This document shows positions 46,970 to 55,018 of a stretch of DNA of 64,000 nucleotides, piece by piece. Source of the stretch: an uncultured Verrucomicrobiota bacterium. GTDB lineage: Bacteria > Verrucomicrobiota > Verrucomicrobiia > Opitutales > Opitutaceae. Within the stretch, counting starts at the first letter, position 1; each line of letters begins with the position of its first letter. Below the pieces are notes generated by a model that did not search any database, was not told the DNA's origin, and saw only the letters and a program-made list of their open reading frames with translations. The stretch spans positions 52,560-116,559 of the forward strand of contig CAIVDS010000021.1 in NCBI GenBank assembly GCA_903904685.1. Reading direction: 5' to 3'. The position numbers were made by a program, and so were the translations under genes.

Positions 46970-47623
46970 TCAAGCCTTCGGGCCCGCTCCATCCGTCTTG
47001 TCGGCCTTCATGTGGCGGTGGACGAAGAGATAATAGACGCCACCCAGCACCACGAAGGCGACCACCGCCCAAAGGGTGATGCGGTGCAGTTCGCCGCGCA
47101 TCAGTGCTTCGTCCTGTCCGGCCTTGATGCCGAGCCACGCCAGCACGGAACACCACAGTGCCGAGCCAAGGATTGTGTAGAGCGAATAAAGTCCGAACGG
47201 CATTCGCACGATGCCCGCGGGAATGCCGATGAGGTGGCGCACGACGGGCAGCAGGCGGGAGAAAAACACACCGAACGAACCGAACTGCGCGGCCCAGCGT
47301 TCTGCGGCGGCGATTTTTTCGGGTGAAATCAAGATGTAGCGGCCGTAGCGTTCTGCGAGTGGACGTCCGGCCAAGCGGGACGCCCAATACATGACAACCG
47401 CGCCAACCCAAGAGCCGATGGTGCCGGCCACGACCACGCCCCAGACGCTCATGGTTCCTTTGGTGTAGGCGAGATGGGCGGCGGGAGGAATCACGAGTTC
47501 GCTCGGCAGCGGCACGATGGAGCTTTCAATCGCCATGAGCAGGCCGATGAGCCAGTAGCCGCCTTGTTCAAGTTTGTCCGTATACCAGAGGATGAGTTGG
47601 GAAAGCAGTTCCTTCATGATCAC
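46970..47623 (-). CDS. DedA-family membrane protein
   Basis: A 217 aa inner-membrane protein of the DedA/SNARE-associated family, now linked to phospholipid flipping. Motifs: ESSIVPLPSELVIPPA, GTIGSWVGAVVMYWASR, SRLLPVVRHLIGIPAGI and LGSALWCSVLAWLG. Five or so TM helices. The start may be the second Met. Confidence 0.92.
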   Translation of the reverse strand: MIMKELLSQLILWYTDKLEQGGYWLIGLLMAIESSIVPLPSELVIPPAAHLAYTKGTMSVWGVVVAGTIGSWVGAVVMYWASRLAGRPLAERYGRYILISPEKIAAAERWAAQFGSFGVFFSRLLPVVRHLIGIPAGIVRMPFGLYSLYTILGSALWCSVLAWLGIKAGQDEALMRGELHRITLWAVVAFVVLGGVYYLFVHRHMKADKTDGAGPKA

Positions 47624-47643
47624 TGATCGTGTGTGGCGTGCAG

Positions 47644-47674
47644 AAAAAAAGGCAGGAGGGTGAAACCCCTGCCT
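47644..47674 (-). terminator. Rho-independent terminator after the small basic protein gene
   Basis: On the minus strand, AGGCAGG/CCTGCCT stem extended by GGG/CCC with a bulge, followed by seven T residues. Confidence 0.88.
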
Positions 47675-47704
47675 GCCCTCAAAGTGAAATACACCAATGT
47701 CAGT

Positions 47705-47860
47705 TTAGACGTCGGGTTTGGTCTTGCGGAGACCGGAGACGCGCTCGCCTTCCTTCCACTGGCCTCGCTTTTTTAGAATGGCGACGCGCTCGAAGCGCTT
47801 GAGGACATTGCGTTTGATGACGATGCCGGAGGCACCTTGGAGGCTTTTATGCTGTGACAT
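47705..47860 (-). CDS. Small basic protein of the Verrucomicrobia/Chlamydiae type
   Basis: A 51 aa, very basic protein: SLQGASGIVIKRNVLKRF then ERVAILKKRGQWKEGERV and GLRKTKP. I recognise this as the short basic protein family found in Verrucomicrobia and Chlamydiae; its composition suggests RNA or ribosome binding, unproven. It is a useful lineage marker. It lies 29 bp after cutA on the same strand and ends in a strong terminator. Confidence 0.82.
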   Translation of the reverse strand: MSQHKSLQGASGIVIKRNVLKRFERVAILKKRGQWKEGERVSGLRKTKPDV

Positions 47861-47889
47861 GGCTTTGAAAAATGGACGGTTGCGGAGTG

Positions 47890-48210
47890 TTAAAGGGGCA
47901 TGGAAGTAGAGTTCGCCACAGCCCATGACAAGTATTTTTCTCCGACATGTTCGGCCCGCACCACAATCCACTCCGGGGTCGCATAGGGATGATGGGTGTG
48001 CAGCCAGCCCTCGATGGCGGATAACTGGCTGGCCATCAGTTTGAACGTGAGCCGGTATTCCTCGGTTTTCTCCTGCGCACCCTGCCAGCGGTAATGCGAG
48101 GTGACCGGCCCCTCGACCTGCACGCACACGGCCAGACCGCGCGCGATGGCATCGCCGGCCAGTTGATCGGCGGTTTCACGGGTTGCCACGGTGGTCCACG
48201 CGATAAGCAT
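47890..48210 (-). CDS. cutA: CutA-family divalent-cation tolerance protein
   Basis: A 106 aa trimeric, PII-like fold protein. Motifs: WTTVATRETADQLA, GLAVCVQVEGPVTSHYRW, EEYRLTFK and HHPYATPEWIVV. Named for copper tolerance in E. coli, though the true role is unclear. Confidence 0.93.
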   Translation of the reverse strand: MLIAWTTVATRETADQLAGDAIARGLAVCVQVEGPVTSHYRWQGAQEKTEEYRLTFKLMASQLSAIEGWLHTHHPYATPEWIVVRAEHVGEKYLSWAVANSTSMPL

Positions 48211-48269
48211 GACGCCAAGCCAATCTTGCCGGAGACCAATCGCAAGCCTCGCGCTAGGGAAATAAACCC

Positions 48270-48298
48270 TTGACCGTCCGCAAGGTGGTCTGTGCTAT
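48270..48298 (+). promoter_or_regulatory. Sigma-70-like promoter before rpoZ-like gene
   Basis: TTGACC, 17 bp spacer, TGCTAT, ending 36 bp before the ATG at 48335. Confidence 0.42.
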
Positions 48299-48334
48299 CG
48301 CCCTTTTAACGCCAAAGATAAGCCAACGCCGACC

Positions 48335-48535
48335 ATGAGAGACGACTACCTTAAAGAAGCCCACAAAGTCATTCCTGACGCCAACCTGCTCATCAACGTG
48401 GTTTCACGCCGCGTGAAGCAGCTCCGCCGGGGCAGCCGCGCGCTGGTGGAATCCCTCGAGAAACTCGCGCCGGAAGACATCGCTCTTCGCGAGATAATCG
48501 AAGGGAAAATCACCTTCCAGGAAGCTGCCGAGTAA
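48335..48535 (+). CDS. rpoZ: RNA polymerase omega subunit-like protein
   Basis: A 66 aa protein with the core omega features: NLLINVVSRRVKQLRRGSRA (in place of the usual VxxAAxRARQL) and ALREIIEGKI. Omega aids assembly of the beta-prime subunit. It is short, as in many Verrucomicrobia. smpB follows 160 bp on, after a large hairpin. Confidence 0.82.
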   Translation: MRDDYLKEAHKVIPDANLLINVVSRRVKQLRRGSRALVESLEKLAPEDIALREIIEGKITFQEAAE

Positions 48536-48575
48536 TCGGTTCGATGCGGGCGTCATGCCCTCTTCCGCTTTCGTG

Positions 48576-48653
48576 TCACTCCGGGCGAAGTCAGAAATTC
48601 TCCAGCGTATCCCGCCGGAATGGATTCTTGGCTTCGCCTGGAGTGATTTTTTT
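48576..48653 (+). terminator. Long palindrome with T-run between rpoZ and smpB
   Basis: TCACTCCGGGCGAAG pairs with CTTCGCCTGGAGTGA (one mismatch), and the 40-nt interior folds again (TCC-GCG/CGC-GGA). Seven T residues follow. It works as a terminator on paper, but its size and sequence resemble a palindromic mobile repeat that has been reused. Confidence 0.75.
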
Positions 48654-48696
48654 ATATCGTTTCGCCGAGAGTGATCCTGTTCGCCCTGTCCCCCTC

Positions 48697-49173
48697 ATGT
48701 CCGCCAAGAAAAAAGACGCCGTTCGTTTCACGGAAGTCCGCAACGCCAAGGCGCTGCGCGATTTTCACGTGGAGGATCGGTTTGAGGCGGGGATCGTGCT
48801 CCATGGCACGGAGGTCAAGGCCATCCGCGCAGGCCGGGCGCAGATCAGCGACGCCTTCGGCAAGTTTGAGAAAGGCGAGTTGTGGCTCTTCAACGCGCAC
48901 ATCGAGGAATACGCTTTCGGCAACATCAACAACCATGCCGCGCGTCGCATCCGCAAGCTGCTGCTTAACAAACACCAGATCCGCAAAATCGCCCAGGCGA
49001 TGCAGGTGGGCGAGCGCACGCTGGTGCCGTTGCGCCTGTATTTCAAGGAAGCGCTGGTGAAGGTCGAGATCGCCTTGTGCATCGGTAAGCAGTTGCACGA
49101 CAAACGAGCAGACTTGCGCAAAAAAGCCGAGATGATGGAAGTGAAACAAGCCCTTAAATTCCGGCGCACATGA
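48697..49173 (+). CDS. smpB: SsrA-binding protein
   Basis: A 158 aa OB-fold protein that brings tmRNA to stalled ribosomes. Motifs: HVEDRFEAGIVLHGTEVKAI, NAHIEEYAFGN, RIRKLLLNKHQI, and a basic tail RADLRKKAEMMEVKQAL. The start is ATG 48697 (MSAKKKDAVRF). The tmRNA gene itself is not in the window. Confidence 0.95.
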   Translation: MSAKKKDAVRFTEVRNAKALRDFHVEDRFEAGIVLHGTEVKAIRAGRAQISDAFGKFEKGELWLFNAHIEEYAFGNINNHAARRIRKLLLNKHQIRKIAQAMQVGERTLVPLRLYFKEALVKVEIALCIGKQLHDKRADLRKKAEMMEVKQALKFRRT

Positions 49174-49271
49174 GCATGCTCCCTGCCATGTCACGGTCCG
49201 CGTTCCCGCAGCACCTCCAATTGCGGCGGTGCGGTTCGCGCATGCTGGTGGCGGACAATGCAGGGTTGTTG

Positions 49272-49715
49272 CTAGAGTGAAGGCGTGTCGGCGCGGAAGG
49301 AAAGTGGAGTGTCTCCTGCCCAGTAGCGTTGCATGACTTCAATCATTTGCTGACAGCGAAAGGGTTTGGAGATCACAGCCTTCAGGTTTCGCGAGCAATC
49401 TTCCGCATGATCATCGAGGCTGAACGGATGACCCGTGATGATGATGCAGGGTGTCTGCGGAGAAAAAGCGTGGAGCGCGCGGATGAATTCGATACCGTTC
49501 ATGGTCGGCATATAATAGTCCGTTACGACGATGCCGGGCCGCAAGGCGACGATCTGATCGAGTGCTTGTTCCGGATAAGTGAACGTGTGAATCGGCGTAG
49601 TGAAATGTTCGCGCAACAGATCCCCGATCATGTCGGTGAACGATTTTTCGTCGTCCACAATCATGATGGTTTGGACGTTTGACCCTTTCACGCAGTCAAG
49701 TTGGCAGTCGCTCAT
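49272..49715 (-). CDS. Stand-alone response-regulator receiver protein
   Basis: A 147 aa CheY-like receiver. Acidic pocket Asp21-Asp22-Glu23, phosphoacceptor Asp66 in VVTDYYMP, Thr94 in IITGH and Lys117 in ISKPF. No output domain and no histidine kinase nearby. The ATG at 49715 is preferred to 49760. Confidence 0.88.
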   Translation of the reverse strand: MSDCQLDCVKGSNVQTIMIVDDEKSFTDMIGDLLREHFTTPIHTFTYPEQALDQIVALRPGIVVTDYYMPTMNGIEFIRALHAFSPQTPCIIITGHPFSLDDHAEDCSRNLKAVISKPFRCQQMIEVMQRYWAGDTPLSFRADTPSL

Positions 49716-49793
49716 GGATTCGCAAACATGAAACTGCTTTGGTGACGGAAGAGTTGCCACTTAAACCCGTCTATCGTGACTTATGTGATTCGC

Positions 49794-50258
49794 ATGCTGC
49801 ACATCGTATTATTCCAGCCAGAAATTCCACAAAATACCGGCAATATCGGGCGAATGTGCGCACTGACCCGTTCACGATTGCACCTGATTCATCCGCTTGG
49901 CTTCGAAATCACCGACCGCCATCTCAAGCGAGCGGGAATGGATTATTGGCATGCGCTTGATGTGCACCACCACGCGGACTGGGCGGCGTTTAAGGCGAGC
50001 ACTGCGGCACCGAAGCGACTATGGTTGTTTACCACCAAAACGACGCGAAGCTACTGGGCGGTGAAATTTGAGGACGGTGACGGGCTGGTTTTCGGCAACG
50101 AGGGGCACGGGGCGCCGGAATGGCTGCACGAGGAGTTGGGCGAGGACCGCCGCGTGACCATCCCCCACGCGAACCACGAGCTGCGTTCGCTCAACCTGAG
50201 CACGGCGGCCGGGATCGCCTGTTACGAGGCGATCCGGCAAACGGGGTTGCTACGGTAA
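49794..50258 (+). CDS. trmL: tRNA (cytidine(34)-2'-O)-methyltransferase
   Basis: A 154 aa SPOUT methyltransferase modifying the wobble base of tRNA-Leu. Motifs: FQPEIPQNTGNIGRMCA, LVFGNEGHGAPEWL and LRSLNLSTAAGIACYEA, the knot region. The ATG at 49794 matches the family start MLHIVLFQP. Confidence 0.93.
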   Translation: MLHIVLFQPEIPQNTGNIGRMCALTRSRLHLIHPLGFEITDRHLKRAGMDYWHALDVHHHADWAAFKASTAAPKRLWLFTTKTTRSYWAVKFEDGDGLVFGNEGHGAPEWLHEELGEDRRVTIPHANHELRSLNLSTAAGIACYEAIRQTGLLR

Positions 50259-50278
50259 TTGAGCGCGGGTGCCGCTCG

Positions 50279-51286
50279 TCAAACTTCCCCGAGTCGCACA
50301 CAAGCGACATCATGGTTTTGAAAGGCAATGAGAGGCGGGACGACCGCCTTGCACCGTTCTTGAACGTAGGGGCAACGTGGGTGGAAGGCGCACCCGGATG
50401 GCGGGTTGATCGGCGATGGGGGATCTCCGGGCAACATGATGCGCTGGCGGGCACGTTCCGCATCCGGGTTGGGCAGCGGGATGGCGCTGACGAGCGCACG
50501 GGTATAGGGGTGTTGCGGGTTTTCGATAACATCGACGGCACGGCCGAGTTCGACGATCCTTCCCAGATACATGACCGCCACGCGATCGGAGATGTGCTTC
50601 ACGACGGAAAGATCGTGTGCGATGAAAACAAGACTGAGCCCCATCTTTCGCACGAGGCTGGCGAGGAGATTCAGGATTTGCGCCTGGACGGAAACATCGA
50701 GCGCGGAGACGGGTTCGTCGGCGATGATGACCTTGGGCTGGAGGGCGAGGGCGCGGGCGATGGCGATGCGCTGGCGCTGTCCGCCGGAAAATTCATGCGG
50801 GTATTTTTGCATGAAACGCGGGGCGAGGCCGACGAGTTCCATAAGCTGGCTGACCTTGGAGACGACTTCGGCGGGCTTGCAGACGCGGTGCACTAGCATC
50901 GGTTCGGCGAGCGTGGCAAACACGGTCATGCGCGGGTTGAGCGAGGCGTAGGGATCTTGAAACACCATCTGTAAGTCGCGACGGATGTCGTGCACCGAGG
51001 AGGCCGTGCTTTGGGTGAGGTTTTTCCCTTCTAGGATCACGCTGCCGCCGGTGGTCGGCAGGAGTTGCATGATGGTGCGGGCGAGCGTGGACTTGCCGCA
51101 GCCGGATTCGCCGACCAGCCCCAGCACTTCCCCGTGTTGCACGCTCAGAGAAACCCCGTCGACGGCTTTGACCGTGCCTGTCTGTTTGCGGAAAAGAAAC
51201 CCCTGTCGGACGGGGAAATGGGTTTTGATGTCGCGGAGTTCGAGGATGACCGAACCCGGATCAGAATTTTTAGCCACGGATTGCAC
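50279..51286 (-). CDS. Oligopeptide/dipeptide ABC transporter ATP-binding protein (OppF/DppF type)
   Basis: A 335 aa ATPase. Walker A GESGCGKST, signature FSGGQRQRIAIA, Walker B VIIADEPVSALD and the C-terminal oligopeptide-transporter tail with cysteines CAFHPRCPYVQERC. The first codon (GTG 51286, or GTG 51277) lies inside an inverted repeat of the neighbouring GxxExxY cassette, so the original start was probably displaced. Its partner ATPase is at 51705-52679. Permease and binding-protein genes are not in the window. Confidence 0.92.
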   Translation of the reverse strand: MQSVAKNSDPGSVILELRDIKTHFPVRQGFLFRKQTGTVKAVDGVSLSVQHGEVLGLVGESGCGKSTLARTIMQLLPTTGGSVILEGKNLTQSTASSVHDIRRDLQMVFQDPYASLNPRMTVFATLAEPMLVHRVCKPAEVVSKVSQLMELVGLAPRFMQKYPHEFSGGQRQRIAIARALALQPKVIIADEPVSALDVSVQAQILNLLASLVRKMGLSLVFIAHDLSVVKHISDRVAVMYLGRIVELGRAVDVIENPQHPYTRALVSAIPLPNPDAERARQRIMLPGDPPSPINPPSGCAFHPRCPYVQERCKAVVPPLIAFQNHDVACVRLGEV

Positions 51287-51300
51287 GGATGGGCACGGAT
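51274..51300. repeat. Left inverted repeat of the GxxExxY cassette
   Basis: CCACGGATT-GCACGGATG-GGCACGGAT: three 9-bp units each holding CACGGAT. It matches the right repeat (51667-51693, reverse strand) at 22 of 27 positions. It abuts the GxxExxY stop codon (51301-51303). Confidence 0.82.
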
Positions 51301-51678
51301 TTATCGGACTACGCGTTTCCAGCGTAGATCGCGGTGTTTTAAGTTGAGTAACAAGGCCAGTCTCATACCGGTGACGGCAAGATAACCAATCATCTGCGCG
51401 ATATGGGTGTCGGTAAAGTTTTCGACTACCTTCGGATCCGCAATGATCGTATCGTTGACGATGAGATCGGGCACGAGCGTGTCCACGAGCACTCCTTCGT
51501 AGAAGACGTCGAACTGTTTTTGTTGCTGCACGATCAGGCCGCGTCTTTTAAGTTCGATCACGAGCGCATTTTCGTAGGCTTTTTCGTTGAGGCCTGGCGT
51601 GAGTGTGTTGAGCACCTTCATCGCCGCACCGATTATTGATTCGCTTAGGTCGGCATGGATCAGTTCATCCGTGTTCAT
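51301..51678 (-). CDS. GxxExxY protein (PD-(D/E)XK-like)
   Basis: A 125 aa protein. The naming motif GLNEKAY is at 29-35. A nuclease-like core follows: Asp71 in VPDLIVND and Asp81-Pro-Lys83 (usually E-x-K in the family), then the helix IAQMIGYLAVTG. Function is unknown; the fold suggests a nuclease. The ATG (MNTD) is encoded by the right inverted repeat and the stop touches the left one, so the gene fills the cassette exactly. It splits oppD from oppF. Confidence 0.88.
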   Translation of the reverse strand: MNTDELIHADLSESIIGAAMKVLNTLTPGLNEKAYENALVIELKRRGLIVQQQKQFDVFYEGVLVDTLVPDLIVNDTIIADPKVVENFTDTHIAQMIGYLAVTGMRLALLLNLKHRDLRWKRVVR

Positions 51679-51693
51679 TGGTGTAATCCGTGG
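51667..51693. repeat. Right inverted repeat of the GxxExxY cassette
   Basis: On the minus strand, CCACGGATT-ACACCAATG-AACACGGAT, inverted relative to 51274-51300. The ATG within it is the GxxExxY start codon. Confidence 0.82.
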
Positions 51694-51704
51694 TTGAAAT
51701 GAAT

Positions 51705-52679
51705 TTAGAGTTCGCCGGCTTGCACGCGGAGGCAGGCTTGTTCGTGGTCGTTGGCGATGGGGACGAGTTCGGGAACGCCGGACCTGCACAGGTCGGCTGC
51801 ATGTTCGCAGCGCGGGGCGAAGGCGCAGCCGACGATGGGTTTTGAAATATCAGGCGGCATGCCGGGGATGGTGAATAGTTCGGCGCCCTTTGGTTGTGTC
51901 GATGGAATGGAGCGTTGCAGTGCGCGAGTGTAAGGATGTTTCGGCTGATAAAAAAGGGTGCGGATGTCGGCCGTTTCCACGATGCGACCGGCATACATGA
52001 CGAGGACGCGATCACACAGGCCTGAAACGACGCCGAGGTCGTGCGTGATGAAAATCACCGCCATGCCCGCTTCGCGCCGCATCTTTTTGATCAGATCGAG
52101 AATCTGGGCCTGCACGGTGACGTCGAGAGCGGTGGTCGGTTCGTCGGCGATGAGCAGCTCCGGTTTGGTGATGAGGGCCATGGCGATCATCACTCGCTGA
52201 CGCATGCCGCCGGAAAATTCATGCGGATAATAGTGGATGCGCTTGGCGGCATCGTTGATGCCCACCTCTTCAAGCATGGAAAGGGCGCGCTTGAGGGCAT
52301 CGGCCTTGGTGATTTTTTCGTGGATGAGCAGAGGTTCGATGAGCTGCTCGCTGACGCGCAGGTAGGGATTAAGCGACGTCATTGGATCCTGAAAAATCAT
52401 GCTGATGCGTTTTCCGCGAATGCTGCGCAGTGTGGCGGGCGGACAGTTCAGCAGATCAACGCCGTCAAAAATGGCCGAGCCGCTCTCGATCCGGCCGGGC
52501 GGCCGGGGCACGAGGCCCATGAGGGAGTGCACGGTGACGGACTTTCCTGAGCCGGATTCGCCCACGATGCCGAGCGTCTCACCGCGATCGAGGTGGAAGC
52601 TGATCCCATCGACCGCCCGATAAACGCCGGAGCGCGTATGGAAATGGGTGCGGAGGTCGGTTACCTTCAGAAGCGGCAT
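51705..52679 (-). CDS. Oligopeptide/dipeptide ABC transporter ATP-binding protein (OppD/DppD type)
   Basis: A 324 aa ATPase. Walker A GESGSGKSV, signature FSGGMRQRVMIA, Walker B LLIADEPTTALD, and the family tail CAFAPRCEHAADLC. The start is the ATG at 52679 (MPLLKV). Its stop lies 12 bp from the GxxExxY repeat. With OppF it powers import of peptides or possibly oligosaccharides. Confidence 0.93.
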   Translation of the reverse strand: MPLLKVTDLRTHFHTRSGVYRAVDGISFHLDRGETLGIVGESGSGKSVTVHSLMGLVPRPPGRIESGSAIFDGVDLLNCPPATLRSIRGKRISMIFQDPMTSLNPYLRVSEQLIEPLLIHEKITKADALKRALSMLEEVGINDAAKRIHYYPHEFSGGMRQRVMIAMALITKPELLIADEPTTALDVTVQAQILDLIKKMRREAGMAVIFITHDLGVVSGLCDRVLVMYAGRIVETADIRTLFYQPKHPYTRALQRSIPSTQPKGAELFTIPGMPPDISKPIVGCAFAPRCEHAADLCRSGVPELVPIANDHEQACLRVQAGEL

Positions 52680-52829
52680 GCCTCCCAAAAGGGCTGCAAA
52701 CCGGGCCGGACTGCAAGCATTGGTGTGGGGATTGAAGCGTGGAAGTGAGCTTGCCGCGCCCGCCGGTGAGCGACACGGTGTCGGGTTTGAACCTCCTTGC
52801 CTCAGTTAACTCCCCTCGCGACTCCGGCC

Positions 52830-54095
52830 ATGCGTAAACCGCCGTCTTTCACGCGTCGGCTGCAATGGCGGCTGGAATATGCGATTTATCTGACGGTCGA
52901 GAAACTGATCGGCCTGCTGTCGCCTCGATGCGCTTGTCGGGTGGGTGGTTGGTTGGGCAGCCTTGTGGGACGCTTGTCCGCTCGGCATCGGCGGATCGTC
53001 GAGCGCAACCTACGCATCGCTTTTGCAGGGGAGAAATCTCCAGCCGAGCTGGAGTTGTTGGCGCGTGAAGTTTTTTGCAAGGCGGGCGCCAACTTGATCG
53101 CTTCGTTTTGCACCGCCTCAATGACTCCCGAGGCATTGAATAGGGTCGTTGAAATGGAAAATCCAGAGGTGTTAACCGAGGCGTTTTCCACCGGAAAAGG
53201 CGTGATTGGCGTGTTGGCCCACATGGGCAACTGGGAGGCGTTGGCGCAGAAATTCCCGCAGGTCATGCCTCCCGGAGTGCAGGCCGGTGAGATCTATCGG
53301 CCCTTAAACAACCCTTTGCTTGATGCCCGAGTGGTGGCCACGCGTCAGCGCATGGGGCTGCGGCTGTTTGCTAAGAGCGGCAACCCTCTCGCGCTGGCTT
53401 CGTTTTTGCGGGTTGGCGGTGGGCTGGGCATCATGAGCGATCAACGTGCCATTGGCATTGGAGAAACGGTGCCGTTTTTCGGTCGTTTGACCGTCTGCAC
53501 ACCGTTGCCAGCGGTTCTGGCCCGACGCACAGGGGCGCGGGTCGTCGGGATTTCGGTCACAACGACAAGCCGGGGAAAATGGCGGATTAAATTTCATCCT
53601 CTCGCGGGTGAGTCGACGACGGAAAATTGCATGAGACTGCTGGAGGTCGTGATGAGGGAAAGCCCGTCGGACGTATTCTGGTTGCAAGACCGGTGGAGGG
53701 TCAGTTTTGAGCAACCTCAGTATGCGCCCGGGAAAGCGCCCAAGGAGGGCGTCACATGGGGGACGGCCCAAAAGAAAAGACGTTGTTTGGTGTGGTTGGA
53801 GGCCGGTGCGGGGCCGGTTCCAGCGCTTCAGCATGTCGAGCCGGATGATCTGGCGTTGGAATATTCCGTGCCTGCAGAAGCTCCCAGGCCCGCATGGCTT
53901 GGCGATGACGCCGTCCTGCATGTGCGCCCCGTTCTTAATCGACGGCGTTTGATCGCGGAGGAAATCAGTCGTATCGACAGGGCGGCGATTTTGCCGCTTG
54001 ATTTTGTTTATGCTCCGAACGGACCTCATAAGGTGGTCGCTGTCTGCGGGCAGATGGGCATGCCGGTTGCCACGACCCCAGAGGGGAATGCATGA
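52830..54095 (+). CDS. Lysophospholipid/lauroyl acyltransferase (LpxL/HtrB family) with C-terminal extension
   Basis: A 421 aa membrane-associated acyltransferase adding a secondary acyl chain to lipid A. The H-x4-E catalytic motif HMGNWE has His131 and Glu136; MSDQRAIG and the basic N-terminus also match. The family is usually about 300 aa; the last 110 residues are an extra domain of unknown fold. It overlaps the next gene by 4 bp (ATGA) and opens the surface-polysaccharide cluster. Confidence 0.87.
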   Translation: MRKPPSFTRRLQWRLEYAIYLTVEKLIGLLSPRCACRVGGWLGSLVGRLSARHRRIVERNLRIAFAGEKSPAELELLAREVFCKAGANLIASFCTASMTPEALNRVVEMENPEVLTEAFSTGKGVIGVLAHMGNWEALAQKFPQVMPPGVQAGEIYRPLNNPLLDARVVATRQRMGLRLFAKSGNPLALASFLRVGGGLGIMSDQRAIGIGETVPFFGRLTVCTPLPAVLARRTGARVVGISVTTTSRGKWRIKFHPLAGESTTENCMRLLEVVMRESPSDVFWLQDRWRVSFEQPQYAPGKAPKEGVTWGTAQKKRRCLVWLEAGAGPVPALQHVEPDDLALEYSVPAEAPRPAWLGDDAVLHVRPVLNRRRLIAEEISRIDRAAILPLDFVYAPNGPHKVVAVCGQMGMPVATTPEGNA

Positions 54096-55018
54096 AAAGG
54101 AGACTCACCCAAATACGGATTTTGTCCGACGGCCGGCCGGGCCACGAAAATCAGTGCTTCGGTCTGGCCGAGGCATTGCGACGACGCACCGGCGCCGATG
54201 TGGAGTGTGTGAGGCTGGATTTGAAGCGCGGTGTTTTTAACCGCATCAGCAGGGCGCGCAAATTGGTCTCGGGAATGTCCAGGCCGCAACTCGTGATCGC
54301 CGCCGGCCATCGGACGCATGTGCCGTTGCTGCTGGCGGCACGGCGGTTTGGAGCGAAGGCGGTGGTCATCATGAAGCCTTCGTTGCCCATGTGTTTTTTT
54401 GATCTCTGCCTGGTGCCGAGGCATGATTTGCGCGGCGCGAAGGCGGGAGCACGGACCATCCCTACGCGCGGTGCGCTCAATCGCTTGCCTGAAACGTCCC
54501 CCGCCAAGACCGCGACCGGGGTGATTTTGATAGGCGGGCCGTCCAAGCACCATGCTTGGGCCGATGCTCCGCTTCTCGCGGCTATTGGGGAGATCGTGCG
54601 TCGTCAACCGGGACTGGCTTGGACCGTGGCCAACTCGCGTCGAACGCCAGAAGGATTTTTGGGCGACGTGTCCGCGTTAGGTCTGCCGATCAGCATCATG
54701 CCGCACGAGAAAACCTCGTTGGGCTGGCTACCGTCCGTGCTCATGGTGGCGCAGGAAGTCTGGGTGACGGAAGACAGCACCTCGATGATCTTCGAGGCGA
54801 TCACAGCGCGCGCCAGGGTGGGATTGTTGCCTCTTCCGGCAAAACGAGCCGACGACCGGATGGTGCGCGCCGTTGATGACATGGTCGCGTCGGGATATTC
54901 GGTGCGTTATGCCGATTGGTTGTCGGCAGGCATGCCGACAGTCCAAGGCGAAAGCTTGCACGAGGCCGGACGTTGTGCGGATGAGATTTTACGCCGATGG
55001 TTTCCTGTTGTCCGATGA
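54092..55018 (+). CDS. ELM1-like (mitochondrial fission ELM1 / GT-B fold) protein
   Basis: A 308 aa protein of the ELM1/DUF1022 family. It starts IRILSDGRPGHENQCFGLAE and has ILIGGPSKHHAWA and VWVTEDSTSMIFEAI, typical of this GT-B-like group. Probably a glycosyltransferase in LPS core synthesis; overlaps genes on both sides by ATGA. Confidence 0.85.
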   Translation: MKRRLTQIRILSDGRPGHENQCFGLAEALRRRTGADVECVRLDLKRGVFNRISRARKLVSGMSRPQLVIAAGHRTHVPLLLAARRFGAKAVVIMKPSLPMCFFDLCLVPRHDLRGAKAGARTIPTRGALNRLPETSPAKTATGVILIGGPSKHHAWADAPLLAAIGEIVRRQPGLAWTVANSRRTPEGFLGDVSALGLPISIMPHEKTSLGWLPSVLMVAQEVWVTEDSTSMIFEAITARARVGLLPLPAKRADDRMVRAVDDMVASGYSVRYADWLSAGMPTVQGESLHEAGRCADEILRRWFPVVR

